In this document: one piece after another, positions 15,660 through 23,776 of the stretch
How the letters are laid out: the number at the start of each line of letters is the position of its first letter
Numbering within the stretch: position 1 is the stretch's first letter
Assembly: GCA_002360945.1 (NCBI GenBank)
Contig: DERO01000049.1
Coordinates: 24,981 to 88,980 of the forward strand
Direction: 5' to 3'
DNA: 64,000 nt
Source of the DNA: Leclercia adecarboxylata
Lineage (GTDB): Bacteria > Pseudomonadota > Gammaproteobacteria > Enterobacterales > Enterobacteriaceae
Notes under the pieces: generated by a model
What the model saw: only the letters and a program-made list of their open reading frames with translations
The model's database searches: none
Told to the model about the DNA's origin: nothing
Translations under genes and position numbers: made by a program

Positions 15660-17633
15660 TCACGAACCGATAATGCCGCCGTCCGCTCTGGTGATGACCA
15701 CCGTCGAGGCGCGGGGACGCCCCTGTGGATTATTGTCCGGCCAGTTAGAAACGGCGCGCGGGTTTGCCGGGTCGGTAATGTCGTCCCCACCCTCGCCCGG
15801 ATGCTGAATATTAATGAACAGCGTGCGGTTGTCCGGGGTGAATGCAATGCCGGTGATTTCGCACCCGCGCGGGCCCGTCAGGAAGCGGCGATACTCGTTG
15901 GTGCCCGGAATGGTAGCCACCATCTGGTTATTGCCCATCCCCTCATACGCTTTCTTGTTAATGGTGCTGGAGGAGACGTCGGTCTGGATCCAGAGCACGC
16001 CCTGGTGGTCAAACGACAGGCCGTCCGGGCTGCCAAATTCGGCGCCCTTCATGCTGCCCTTCGCCTTTTCATCCGCGGTGTCCGTTCGCCCGGCCAGCAC
16101 CAGGATGTCCCATTTGAAGCGTAACGCGGCAGGATCGCCGCCCTCTTCGTGCCAGTGCATAATGTGGCCGAACGCGTTGTTTGCCCGCGGGTTGGCCGCA
16201 TCCACCGGTGCTTTGCCCTCCTTGCCGCGATCGCTGTTGTTGGTCAGGGTGCAGTAAACGCTGCCGCCGTTGTGCGGATCGACCGCAATCCACTCCGGAC
16301 GATCCATCTTCGTTGCTCCCACGGCATCGGCCGCCAGACGGGTTTTAATCAGCAGATCGCCCTGGCTTTCGAACCCTTTGCTCTTGTCCAGGCCGTTCTG
16401 GCCAAACACCAGCGGCAGCCACTCGCCGGAGCCGTCGTCGTTGAATCTGGCGACGTAGAGCGTGCCGGCGGTCAGCAGTTGCAGGTTGGCTTCGCGATCC
16501 GCCGGGCTGTATTTATTGTCGGAAACAAATTTGTAGATGTACTCAAACTTCTGGTCGTCGCCCATATAGGTGACCACGCGCTTATCGGCGGCCAAGGTGA
16601 CGGCGGCACCTTCATGCTTGAAGCGCCCCAGCGCGGTGTGTTTGCGCGGCGTGGAGTCGGGGTTGTAGGGATCGATCTCGACCACCCAGCCAAAGCGATT
16701 CGGCTCGTTGGGCGTTTTATCCACGTTGAACCTGTCGTCCACTTCGCTCCAGCGGTAGGACTCATCGCTGTCGCTGATGCCGTAGCGCTTCTCCAGCGCG
16801 TTACGCTCGCCTTTCTTGACGAAAATATCCGACCAGTTCTCTTCGCAGGTAAGGTAGGTTCCCCAGGGGGTGTAACCGTTGGCGCAGTTTTGCATGGTGC
16901 CGAGCACCCGCTCGCCCTGAGGATCGGCGGCGGTTTTCACTCGCTCCTGCTGACGCGCCGGGCCGGTGAGCTGCATCGGGGTGTTCACCGTGATACGGCG
17001 GGCAAAGCCGGAGGGGCGCACCACTTCCCAGTCGCTGCCGCTCTTTTTCACTTCGATAATCGATACGCCCATGGCGTTCTGGCCTTTACGCGCCTTCTCC
17101 AGGCTCCAGCTGGCGGTGCCATCGCTAAAGAGCATGCCGTTGTCGATATACTCGTGGTTCATCGCCAGCAGGCCGTGGCCGGGACTCTCCTCCCCTTGCG
17201 GCAGGCTAAACCACGCCATGCCGTCATGGTGCATGCCCGCCTGCGCCGCCTGCTCGTCTGCCGTGTTGCTGGCGTCAAATTTGAATGCCGGCATAGTCCC
17301 CTTGATACCGGTAGCGTCGCCCCAGCGGTAGAAAGGCCGCGCGATGTAGCCCTCGGGCACCCTGACCGTATCCTCGGTTGAGACCGGAATGCTGGTAAAG
17401 CCGAGCGCGACCGCTTTGCTCAGCGCTGAAGGCTGTGAAACTGCGGCCAGGGCGTTTTCAGGCTTGAGTAAAAAGGGGAAGGAGGCGGCGGCACCGGCAA
17501 CGGCACCCATCTGCAGGAAACGTCGGCGGGAGAGGAACATCTCCGCCACGCTGGAAAATACCGGGTTAGCGCTGGGATTGCTGACATCGTCGCGATGTTC
17601 TTTTTTGAATACGGACTTAAGAGGTTTACCCAC
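15660..17633 (-). CDS. PhoX-family phosphatase (DUF839), Tat-exported
   Basis: The protein is 657 residues. A twin-arginine leader (SRRRFLQMGAVAGAAASFPFLL, about residues 35-56) follows a long cytosolic N-terminus, as in PhoX enzymes, which are exported folded with iron and calcium. Later blocks typical of the family include LGTMQNCANGYTPWGTYLTCEENW and GCEITGIAFTPDNRTLFINIQHPGE. Known PhoX enzymes are alkaline phosphatases of the beta-propeller type. The start is GTG with an AAGGAAG ribosome site. A Pho box and matching -10 lie just upstream, supporting phosphate-starvation control. Confidence 0.88.
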   Translation of the reverse strand: MGKPLKSVFKKEHRDDVSNPSANPVFSSVAEMFLSRRRFLQMGAVAGAAASFPFLLKPENALAAVSQPSALSKAVALGFTSIPVSTEDTVRVPEGYIARPFYRWGDATGIKGTMPAFKFDASNTADEQAAQAGMHHDGMAWFSLPQGEESPGHGLLAMNHEYIDNGMLFSDGTASWSLEKARKGQNAMGVSIIEVKKSGSDWEVVRPSGFARRITVNTPMQLTGPARQQERVKTAADPQGERVLGTMQNCANGYTPWGTYLTCEENWSDIFVKKGERNALEKRYGISDSDESYRWSEVDDRFNVDKTPNEPNRFGWVVEIDPYNPDSTPRKHTALGRFKHEGAAVTLAADKRVVTYMGDDQKFEYIYKFVSDNKYSPADREANLQLLTAGTLYVARFNDDGSGEWLPLVFGQNGLDKSKGFESQGDLLIKTRLAADAVGATKMDRPEWIAVDPHNGGSVYCTLTNNSDRGKEGKAPVDAANPRANNAFGHIMHWHEEGGDPAALRFKWDILVLAGRTDTADEKAKGSMKGAEFGSPDGLSFDHQGVLWIQTDVSSSTINKKAYEGMGNNQMVATIPGTNEYRRFLTGPRGCEITGIAFTPDNRTLFINIQHPGEGGDDITDPANPRAVSNWPDNNPQGRPRASTVVITRADGGIIGS

Positions 17634-17676
17634 GATGGCTTCCTTTCTTTAGGCTAAGAAATGACAAAGTGGGAAC

Positions 17677-17710
17677 ACTATAAGAACAATTGATTACATT
17701 TTTATAACAG
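17677..17710 (-). promoter_or_regulatory. PhoB-type promoter of phoX (Pho box plus -10)
   Basis: On the minus strand an 18-bp element reads CTGTTAT-AAAA-ATGTAAT (17693-17710). It closely follows the Pho box layout of two CTGTCAT-like units around an A-rich centre. Exactly 10 bp further on lies the -10 hexamer TATAGT (17677-17682), the spacing seen in PhoB promoters where the box replaces the -35. Transcription would begin about 40 bp before the GTG start. Confidence 0.7.
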
Positions 17711-17719
17711 TCGGAAGGT

Positions 17720-17735
17720 GGGGCATCCCTGCCCC
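17720..17735 (-). terminator. Hairpin after the TonB-dependent receptor
   Basis: GGGGCA / TGCCCC pair around TCCC, 17 bp after the receptor stop on the minus strand and just ahead of the phoX promoter. The stem is short and no T run is evident, so termination is tentative. Confidence 0.4.
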
Positions 17736-17752
17736 GATAACGAGGGTCGAAC

Positions 17753-19939
17753 TCAGAACTCGTAGCCGACGGAGACCTTAAAGGTGCGCGGCTCACCCTG
17801 GAACAGGTAGGTGCCGCCGTCGTCCACGCTTGACCAGTAGTTCTCGTCGGTGACGTTTTCAATCCCGGCGCGAACGGTCATCTGGTTCTGGTCATTGTTG
17901 ACCGCGAAGCGGTAACGCATGCCCAGATCCAGGGTGGTGTAGCTGTCCAGCTTTTTGCTGTTGGCCAGATCTGCATACTGAGAACCGGAGTGGTTCACGC
18001 GGGCGGTGGCGGTCAGGCCGTCGATGGGCTTGATGTCATACTCCGCCCCCAGTACGCCATAGAACGACGGAACGCCGATGGCGTCGTTGCCCTGGTTCAC
18101 CCCGTTGTTGGTTTTGGTCAGCTCCGCCTGCAGCCAGGTGGCGCTGGCGTTCAGACGCAGGCCCAGCACCGGCTCGCCAAAGACGTTCAGCTCGACGCCG
18201 CGGTTACGCTGCTCGGCATCCAGACCGTAATATTTGGTCTGGCTGTCGAGAATGGCGGACGGCATTTTGATCTCAAACAGCGCCAGCGAGCCGCCGACAC
18301 GACCGAAATCGGCCTTCACGCCCACTTCATTCTGCTTAGAGTGGACGATGCCGGTGCTCTGGCCGTAGTTGGTGGCGGTATTTGGCGCGGTTTTACCCGG
18401 CTGCAGCGCCTCGGTGTGGTTGGCATACAGCGACACCGTTTCCCACGGCTTGTAGACCACGCCATAGGTCGGCATCCAGCGGTCGCCGTCGAAGCTGTCA
18501 CCGGCGTTTTCGATACCGGTCACTTTGTTATAGCCGCGGATCACCACTTTCTGATGACGGGCTCCGACGGTGAACAGCAGTTTGTCATCCAGCACGCCGA
18601 GGGTATCGCTCAGCAGCCAGCCCTGGGTGCGGGTGCGGCCGCTGGTCAGCGGATCGCTGTAGTTACCGCCTGCCCCATTGGAGTTGGTGCTCGGCGGCGC
18701 GTCCACGCCGGTGTTGTGGTAGATGTTGGTCACCGGGTTATCCTTCGCCGCCGACATCTTCCACGCAATCTTCTCGTTTTTGGTCATCGCCGAGTAACCG
18801 ACGTTGACCTTGTGGGTCACAAAGCCGGTGGCAAAGTTGCCGCGGATGCCCGCCATGCCGCTCACGCTGTCGCTGATGCGGTTGGTATCCAGGCGGGACG
18901 CGGTGGCTTTGCCGCTCTTGTCGACCAGCTTCGCCCCGCTGTACAGCCCCTCTTCATGGGCGTGCTGGGCACCGAGGCCGGTATAGGCAGTCCAGCTGTC
19001 GGTGATGTCGTACTCGCTGCGCCACATGCCGAATTCGTTTTCGATATTGCTGTAGGCCCATTTCTGCGAGTAGTTGCGATCGTTCTTCGGCGGCTCGGGC
19101 ACGAAGTTCACGCCAGCCACGTTGACCCCGGTCTCCGAGCCGTGGAAAGTTTTCTTCTGATAGCCCAGGTCCACGGAGCTGCGGAATTTGTCGCCCGCAT
19201 AGTCCAGACCGGTGGAGAGCAGCGTGGTGCGGCGGCGATCGTTGGCCACCGGCGCTTCGCCCTCACGGTGAACGACGTTAACGCGGGCACCAAACTGGTC
19301 GCTGTCGCCGAAGCGACGACCCGCATCGAGGGTGGTGCCAATCTGCGAATCCGAGGTGTAGTCCACGCCCACCTTCGCCTGCGGCGTTGCGCCCGCATGT
19401 TTTGGCTCAAGGTTGATCATCCCGCCGACGCCGGAGCTGGCCGCGCCGTTCATCAGGGAGTTGGCGCCTTTGAAAATCTCAATGCGATCCACCATCTGCG
19501 CGTCCACCACCTGACGCGGCAGTACGCCGGAGAGGCCGCCGAAGGTCATGTCATCCCCGTCGAACTTCAGGCCGCGAATGCGGTAGCTCTCCGCGCTGTT
19601 GCCGTAACCCTGCACGGACTGGACGCCCGCATCGTTCGCCACCACGTCGGCAATGGTACGTGCCTGCTGATCTTCCACCAGTTTGGAGGTGTAGCTGATG
19701 ATGTTGAAGGGCACATCCATGGCATTTTGCTGACCGAGCATCCCCATGCGTCCGCCGTTCGCGACCTGCCCGTCAAGGAAGGCCGGCACCAGCTGGTCGC
19801 CGCCGGGTTTAAAATCGCTGGCAGCGGACTGGACCACGATGGTCTCTTCTTTTTTGTCATCCGCCGCCACGGCGGAATGGGCGATCGCACCTATGGCGAG
19901 GGCTAACAGCGTTTTGTTCATTTTTCTGGTGTGGTTCAT
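17753..19939 (-). CDS. TonB-dependent siderophore receptor (FcuA/ferrichrome-type)
   Basis: The protein is about 728 residues. A signal peptide (MNKTLLALAIGAIAHSAVAA) precedes a TonB-box-like EETIVVQSA and then the plug domain: DVPFNIISYTSKLVEDQQA, SYRIRGLKFDGDDMTFGG, RIEIFKGANSLMNGAASSG. A 22-strand barrel ends in the outer-membrane signature FKVSVGYEF. The plug resembles FcuA/FhuA-like siderophore receptors, but the ligand is uncertain. I chose the ATG at 19939 and rejected a TTG upstream. It is paired with a YncE-like lipoprotein behind a Fur box, as in iron uptake operons. Confidence 0.88.
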   Translation of the reverse strand: MNHTRKMNKTLLALAIGAIAHSAVAADDKKEETIVVQSAASDFKPGGDQLVPAFLDGQVANGGRMGMLGQQNAMDVPFNIISYTSKLVEDQQARTIADVVANDAGVQSVQGYGNSAESYRIRGLKFDGDDMTFGGLSGVLPRQVVDAQMVDRIEIFKGANSLMNGAASSGVGGMINLEPKHAGATPQAKVGVDYTSDSQIGTTLDAGRRFGDSDQFGARVNVVHREGEAPVANDRRRTTLLSTGLDYAGDKFRSSVDLGYQKKTFHGSETGVNVAGVNFVPEPPKNDRNYSQKWAYSNIENEFGMWRSEYDITDSWTAYTGLGAQHAHEEGLYSGAKLVDKSGKATASRLDTNRISDSVSGMAGIRGNFATGFVTHKVNVGYSAMTKNEKIAWKMSAAKDNPVTNIYHNTGVDAPPSTNSNGAGGNYSDPLTSGRTRTQGWLLSDTLGVLDDKLLFTVGARHQKVVIRGYNKVTGIENAGDSFDGDRWMPTYGVVYKPWETVSLYANHTEALQPGKTAPNTATNYGQSTGIVHSKQNEVGVKADFGRVGGSLALFEIKMPSAILDSQTKYYGLDAEQRNRGVELNVFGEPVLGLRLNASATWLQAELTKTNNGVNQGNDAIGVPSFYGVLGAEYDIKPIDGLTATARVNHSGSQYADLANSKKLDSYTTLDLGMRYRFAVNNDQNQMTVRAGIENVTDENYWSSVDDGGTYLFQGEPRTFKVSVGYEF

Positions 19940-19968
19940 GATTAACTCATTCAAAGTACGCGCAAAAT

Positions 19969-19984
19969 GGCCCGTTACCGGGCC
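19969..19984 (-). other. Intercistronic hairpin between yncE-like gene and receptor
   Basis: GGCCCG / CGGGCC pair around TTAC, 20 bp after the yncE-like stop and 30 bp before the receptor ATG. It has no T run, so it may set mRNA stability or the ratio of the two products rather than terminate transcription. Confidence 0.4.
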
Positions 19985-20003
19985 TTAATTGTTATGAGAA
20001 AGA

Positions 20004-21086
20004 TTATTTCAGGCCGATACGCACAACGCTGTCCGGCCCGTTGGTAGAGTGGTCTTTGTTAAAGGCCTGCTTCACGGTGACGTACAGCGTCTGGCCGTCC
20101 GCCGACAGCAGCAGGCTGTTCGGGTTCGGCGGCAGATCCCAGCTCTGCTTGACGGCATAGGTGGTCGCATCCAGGCTCAGCAGCTTGCCGCTCTCGCGCT
20201 GGGTGATGTACAGCTCGTTGCGTTTGGCGTTGAACTTCACCGCCAGCGAGTCGCCCACGTCGAGTTGCTTGATGATTTCACCGGTATGGATATCCAGCAC
20301 CAGCGTGGTTTTGGCTTTGGAGTTGTCGGTGACAAACAGGCGGCCAGTGGCAGGATCTTCCGCCAGATTAAGCAGCAGGGCCGGTTTATCACCGAGCGGT
20401 TTCCAGCGTTTTTCGATGCGGTTGCGTTTAGGATCAATAATCAGGATCTCACCGCCGCCATTTGCCACGTAGATGCGCTGGGTCAGTTCAGACCACATCA
20501 GGCCGGTGACCCACTGGCCCGCGTTTTTGATGGTCTTTTTCAGCTTCAGCGTGTTGGCATCCACCACCCAGATCACCGCCGGATCCGCCACGCCGCCGAT
20601 ATACAGCAGGTCGTTATGCAGCAGCACCTGGCGCGCGCCGTACGGGTAGCCCTCTTTGTTGCGCTCGGTAAACAGCAGGCGCTGTTTCACCTTGCCGTCG
20701 GCGGTGCTGATCGCGCTTATCCCGCCGTCCAGCGAGTTGGTGACATAGAGAGTCTGGCCGTCCTCAGAGAGTGCGAGGGCGAAGTTTTTCAGGTCGGTAT
20801 GGCTGCGCCCGAGGGTTTTCAGCGTTGTCGGATCGAGCTTATACACCACCCCACCCTGCACATCCTTGAAGCCTTCCGAGCTGGCAACGTACAGCGCATC
20901 GCCTTTCGGGTTGAGGACCATTTCATACAGGCCGTCAGCGAGATCGCGTTTGACGACGTGGGTCTGCGCCGGGGAAGCAGGTTTCGGGGTATCAGCGGCG
21001 GACGCGGTTGTCGCGGTGTGCTGCGCGGCGCAACCGCTGAGTGAGACAGCCACCATCAGCGCCAGGGCGGACAATTTTTTTGACAT
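20004..21086 (-). CDS. YncE-like beta-propeller lipoprotein
   Basis: The protein is 360 residues. The leader MSKKLSALALMVAVSLSGCAAQ has a good lipobox (LSGC), so this homologue is predicted to be lipid-anchored, unlike periplasmic E. coli YncE. Repeated propeller blades are evident, for example GDALYVASSEGFKDVQGGVVYKLD, GQTLYVTNSLDGGISAIS and QRIYVANGGGEILIID. YncE is iron-regulated and of unknown function. I chose the ATG at 21086 because AAGGA lies 8 bp upstream; the ATG at 21095 has no spacing. It is first in the operon with the receptor. Confidence 0.85.
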   Translation of the reverse strand: MSKKLSALALMVAVSLSGCAAQHTATTASAADTPKPASPAQTHVVKRDLADGLYEMVLNPKGDALYVASSEGFKDVQGGVVYKLDPTTLKTLGRSHTDLKNFALALSEDGQTLYVTNSLDGGISAISTADGKVKQRLLFTERNKEGYPYGARQVLLHNDLLYIGGVADPAVIWVVDANTLKLKKTIKNAGQWVTGLMWSELTQRIYVANGGGEILIIDPKRNRIEKRWKPLGDKPALLLNLAEDPATGRLFVTDNSKAKTTLVLDIHTGEIIKQLDVGDSLAVKFNAKRNELYITQRESGKLLSLDATTYAVKQSWDLPPNPNSLLLSADGQTLYVTVKQAFNKDHSTNGPDSVVRIGLK

Positions 21087-21276
21087 CAGGAACATCCTTT
21101 ACCGTGCAAATCGAATTTGAGGTGGACGCCTGTGTCGCTTAGGTTTTGCGATTAGGATTGTGATTTCAGGCCGTCAGGCCAGGGCAGCGTCCACCGTTAA
21201 CACTCAGTGTTCCGTGTGAGATCTGCACTCACTGTTGATGCGGGAAGGTCCGTACGCGCCCGCAAACACTAAAGAG

Positions 21277-21311
21277 AATGAGAACTATACTCATTATCTA
21301 TCTGTAATCAA
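21277..21311 (-). promoter_or_regulatory. Fur-box promoter of the yncE-like/receptor operon
   Basis: The minus strand holds -35 TTGATT (21306-21311), a 16-bp spacer and -10 TATAGT (21284-21289). The -10 lies inside an inverted repeat, AATGAG-N7-CTCATT (21277-21295), that fits the 7-1-7 Fur model. Iron-loaded Fur bound here would block RNA polymerase directly. Confidence 0.65.
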
Positions 21312-21373
21312 GTGTAAACAGGCGCAACAAAGTCAAAAAGAGGTGTAAAAACAGTTTCCCTGGTGGTGCAGGA

Positions 21374-21838
21374 TCACCCTTTCGTACAGTACATTACCGG
21401 CGAATTGCTGTAGGTAAAATAATAGCTGTCAGCATTGGCAGGAAGTATATTTAATCTGATTCCCCGCTCGCGATGCTGAAAGAAATCCGGGACATAGGCG
21501 AGATAATTTAAATGCTTCTTCGGCAGAACGTTAGTTTCGTTCGAGACCAGAACCACTTCATCATTTTCACGCCAGTAGGTGAATCCCACTTTATTACTGA
21601 TCGCCACCGGCGGTTTATTCTCTTCAATATACTCCCCTGAGGCGTCATAACTCCCCACGCCATCCTTAAACGAAAAGCTCATTATTATGTCTATTACCGC
21701 ACGCTGTTCAACAATGGTCGTATGGGTCTCGCAGCTAAAATTATTGCGCTGATAATGCAGATATCCGGCAAGCAAAAGCGGGGAGATCGCCAGCAAAAAA
21801 ATAATGCCCCAGCGTAACGTCGGCTTATTCATTATCAT
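21374..21838 (-). CDS. Small membrane-anchored periplasmic protein, partner of the ToxR-like regulator
   Basis: The protein is 154 residues from the ATG at 21838. One N-terminal membrane segment (WGIIFLLAISPLLLAGYLHY) precedes a periplasmic part of about 120 residues with two or three cysteines (NNFSCETHTT, SPVMYCTKG). It overlaps the end of the upstream membrane regulator by 14 bp. The arrangement parallels ToxS/TcpH next to ToxR/TcpP, and E. coli YqeJ next to YqeI, so it may protect or tune the regulator. I see no enzyme motif. Sequence relation to YqeJ is suspected, not shown. Confidence 0.7.
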   Translation of the reverse strand: MIMNKPTLRWGIIFLLAISPLLLAGYLHYQRNNFSCETHTTIVEQRAVIDIIMSFSFKDGVGSYDASGEYIEENKPPVAISNKVGFTYWRENDEVVLVSNETNVLPKKHLNYLAYVPDFFQHRERGIRLNILPANADSYYFTYSNSPVMYCTKG

Positions 21839-22634
21839 AGTATGGCTGCCTGTAAAAAATAGACTCACAGCGCGCCTCGCGATTTTCCGGCGCGCGGTCG
21901 CAAATTATCACCGATATGCCCAACTGAGCACGATTCAGGGTCATATAGGCCACATTCCCTTTTTTGCAGGTCAGTGGGAAACGTTGTGACAGCGAGGCCC
22001 ACATCCTTTGGCTTTTCTCTGTTTCGCGCCACGAGGAATAGACCTCGCAGCCATCAAGGGTACCTGTCGAGTGATAACCCACGAATACCGGTTCAGCGGA
22101 TTTAAGTTGCGGATAGAGCACGGCACAGGAGAGTAAAAAAAGCGCGCCTGCCAGCCAGTATCCCATCGATGGTCGCCAGAAACGGGGAATGTGCGGCGTC
22201 GCAGAGGGGTGTATTTCGGGTCTGGCGGTTTCGGAGGATACGTCGGCCAAAACAGGCGTCGGTACTGCATTATTCCGTTCGACAAATTCTGCCCGCGTCC
22301 CTACCCGCAGCCGGGCGACGGATTTAAACCCCGCTTTTGGGATGGTGATGACGACGTTCTCTTCAAGCCCGGCAGCTTTCAGTGCTTTTCTGATCGAGGC
22401 GATGGTCTGGTAGAGGGCGTTGGTGGTCACGACGGCACCCTGTTTCTCCCATACCGCGGCAAACAGGTAGCGCTGGGTCAGCACTTGTTCATTCTGCTCA
22501 AGGAGTTGAAGCAGGCACTCACTCACTGGCCCATGCAGGATGACCGCGCGTGACGGGTAGTCAGCAAGCGAGCACAGGCGGCGGGCATCCGGTTCAAAGA
22601 GGACGGTTTCGTTAATCAGAAAAACAGGTTTCAT
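21825..22634 (-). CDS. Membrane-bound winged-helix regulator (ToxR/CadC-like)
   Basis: The protein is 269 residues. The OmpR-type winged helix spans about residues 1-105 (LLEQNEQVLTQRYLFAAVWEKQGAVVTTNALYQTIASIRKALK...VITIPKAGFKSVARL). A linker follows, then one membrane segment (YWLAGALFLLSCAVLYPQL, about 160-178) and a periplasmic domain with three or four cysteines. This is the one-component ToxR/CadC design, with a sensor outside and a DNA-binding head inside. E. coli YqeI has the same length and layout. It is divergent across 549 bp from another winged-helix gene. Targets are unknown. Confidence 0.8.
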   Translation of the reverse strand: MKPVFLINETVLFEPDARRLCSLADYPSRAVILHGPVSECLLQLLEQNEQVLTQRYLFAAVWEKQGAVVTTNALYQTIASIRKALKAAGLEENVVITIPKAGFKSVARLRVGTRAEFVERNNAVPTPVLADVSSETARPEIHPSATPHIPRFWRPSMGYWLAGALFLLSCAVLYPQLKSAEPVFVGYHSTGTLDGCEVYSSWRETEKSQRMWASLSQRFPLTCKKGNVAYMTLNRAQLGISVIICDRAPENREARCESIFYRQPYYDNE

Positions 22635-23183
22635 TTCATGCCCACTGGCTCATTATAAAATAGACAACGCTGATCAAATTTCTGATTCAGATTTTTTAGA
22701 TTATTTATCAACAGGCTAGTTGTCAAAAAATCCCCTGCCATAACGGAAAATGCGGCGACAGCTCTCCCCCTGATTCAGTATAAATCATTTAACTTCACTC
22801 CTCTTTTTTCACTCTTCATCGCATTCTGAGTACACAGAAAAACGCTGTGCGGATCGGCAAAGGCCCCATCCTCACGAATCAGTGCAAAATTCCAACCTGA
22901 CGCTTAAATACACAATTTAATCTTGATGCATCACCTCATTATGCTTAATCAGGATAAAAACGAGATGACAGAAAACAAGGCAGGGTTTAATACCGCAAAT
23001 CTGATTTACAGCAACGAAAGGACTGCATCCGGGGGTTTCTCAACCGCTTTCCTGTAGCGTACCGGGGTGTGTATTGGAAAGTATTCATAGCAGCCATATA
23101 ATCCCCCACATAAATGGTGTGGACTTATGTTCGGCGTGCAGGTCGGGATCGGTATTTTATTTAATTATCCAGGTATGAAATAA
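22635..23183. other. AT-rich intergenic region between two winged-helix regulators
   Basis: This 549-bp stretch has no gene I would defend. It is visibly AT-rich compared with its surroundings. It contains an imperfect inverted repeat ACATAA-N11-TTATGT near 23108-23130 and a 30-codon open frame at 22965 with an AGGAT upstream. It probably carries both regulators' promoters and is a plausible H-NS-bound region, given its composition and the genes it serves. Confidence 0.5.
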
Positions 23184-23624
23184 ATGGGCTATCGACTCTA
23201 TGGATTTATGATCGGTGATGAGATTCATTTTGATATTTCTAATCGCAGGCTGTATCGGCTCACCGGTAGCCAAACCGATAAAAGTATAGCGTTTGCATCA
23301 ATCTATTTTAATGAAACCATGCTCAGGCTTTTTCTCTATCTGCTGGAGCATGGTCGCCGCAGCGCGATCAGTAAAGAAGAACTGTTCGACAAAATATGGG
23401 AGGAGAATAACTTATCACCTTCCTCACAGCGACTGTGGCAAGTATTAAACAACCTGAATAAAAAGCTGGGTCTGCTGGGATTGCCCGCAGACTTTATCCG
23501 CAACATAAAGGGTCGCGGCTACATGATTAATTATCAGGATGTGATACCGGTATATTACAGGATGAGTGAACTCCCGTCTCAGCCTGCAAAAAAAGGGGAG
23601 AAAACAGATAGTCTGAGTGAGTGA
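23184..23624 (+). CDS. Soluble winged-helix (Trans_reg_C) regulator
   Basis: The protein is 146 residues. One OmpR/CadC-type winged helix spans about residues 10-118 (LEHGRRSAISKEELFDKIWEENNLSPSSQRLWQVLNNLNKKL...NIKGRGYMINY). Unlike the regulator at 21825, it has no membrane segment or sensor domain. Such lone DNA-binding heads occur next to fimbrial and motility genes in enterobacteria. The chemoreceptor gene starts 152 bp downstream on the same strand. A second ATG eight codons in is an alternative start. Confidence 0.75.
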   Translation: MGYRLYGFMIGDEIHFDISNRRLYRLTGSQTDKSIAFASIYFNETMLRLFLYLLEHGRRSAISKEELFDKIWEENNLSPSSQRLWQVLNNLNKKLGLLGLPADFIRNIKGRGYMINYQDVIPVYYRMSELPSQPAKKGEKTDSLSE

Positions 23625-23776
23625 TGTCAACCCAGGCATTCGCCCTGAGCAATAGTGCGAGGGGCTTTTTTTTTAAAAAATTTTGAAAACCAACACCAGG
23701 GAATTTCATTCCCGCTAATGATGGCAAAATAGCATAAAAACACTTTTTATCGGCATGCACCGATAGTGGAAGACCT

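Noticed and set aside
22965..23057. 30-codon open frame with AGGAT upstream in the regulator gap
   Set aside because: It is too short, has no recognisable feature, and no conservation evidence is available from the window alone.
23697..23765. Possible FliA (sigma-28) promoter before the chemoreceptor
   Set aside because: CCGATAG resembles half of a -10, but no TAAA-type -35 lies at the correct spacing. Only a TATCGG-N6-CCGATA repeat remains.
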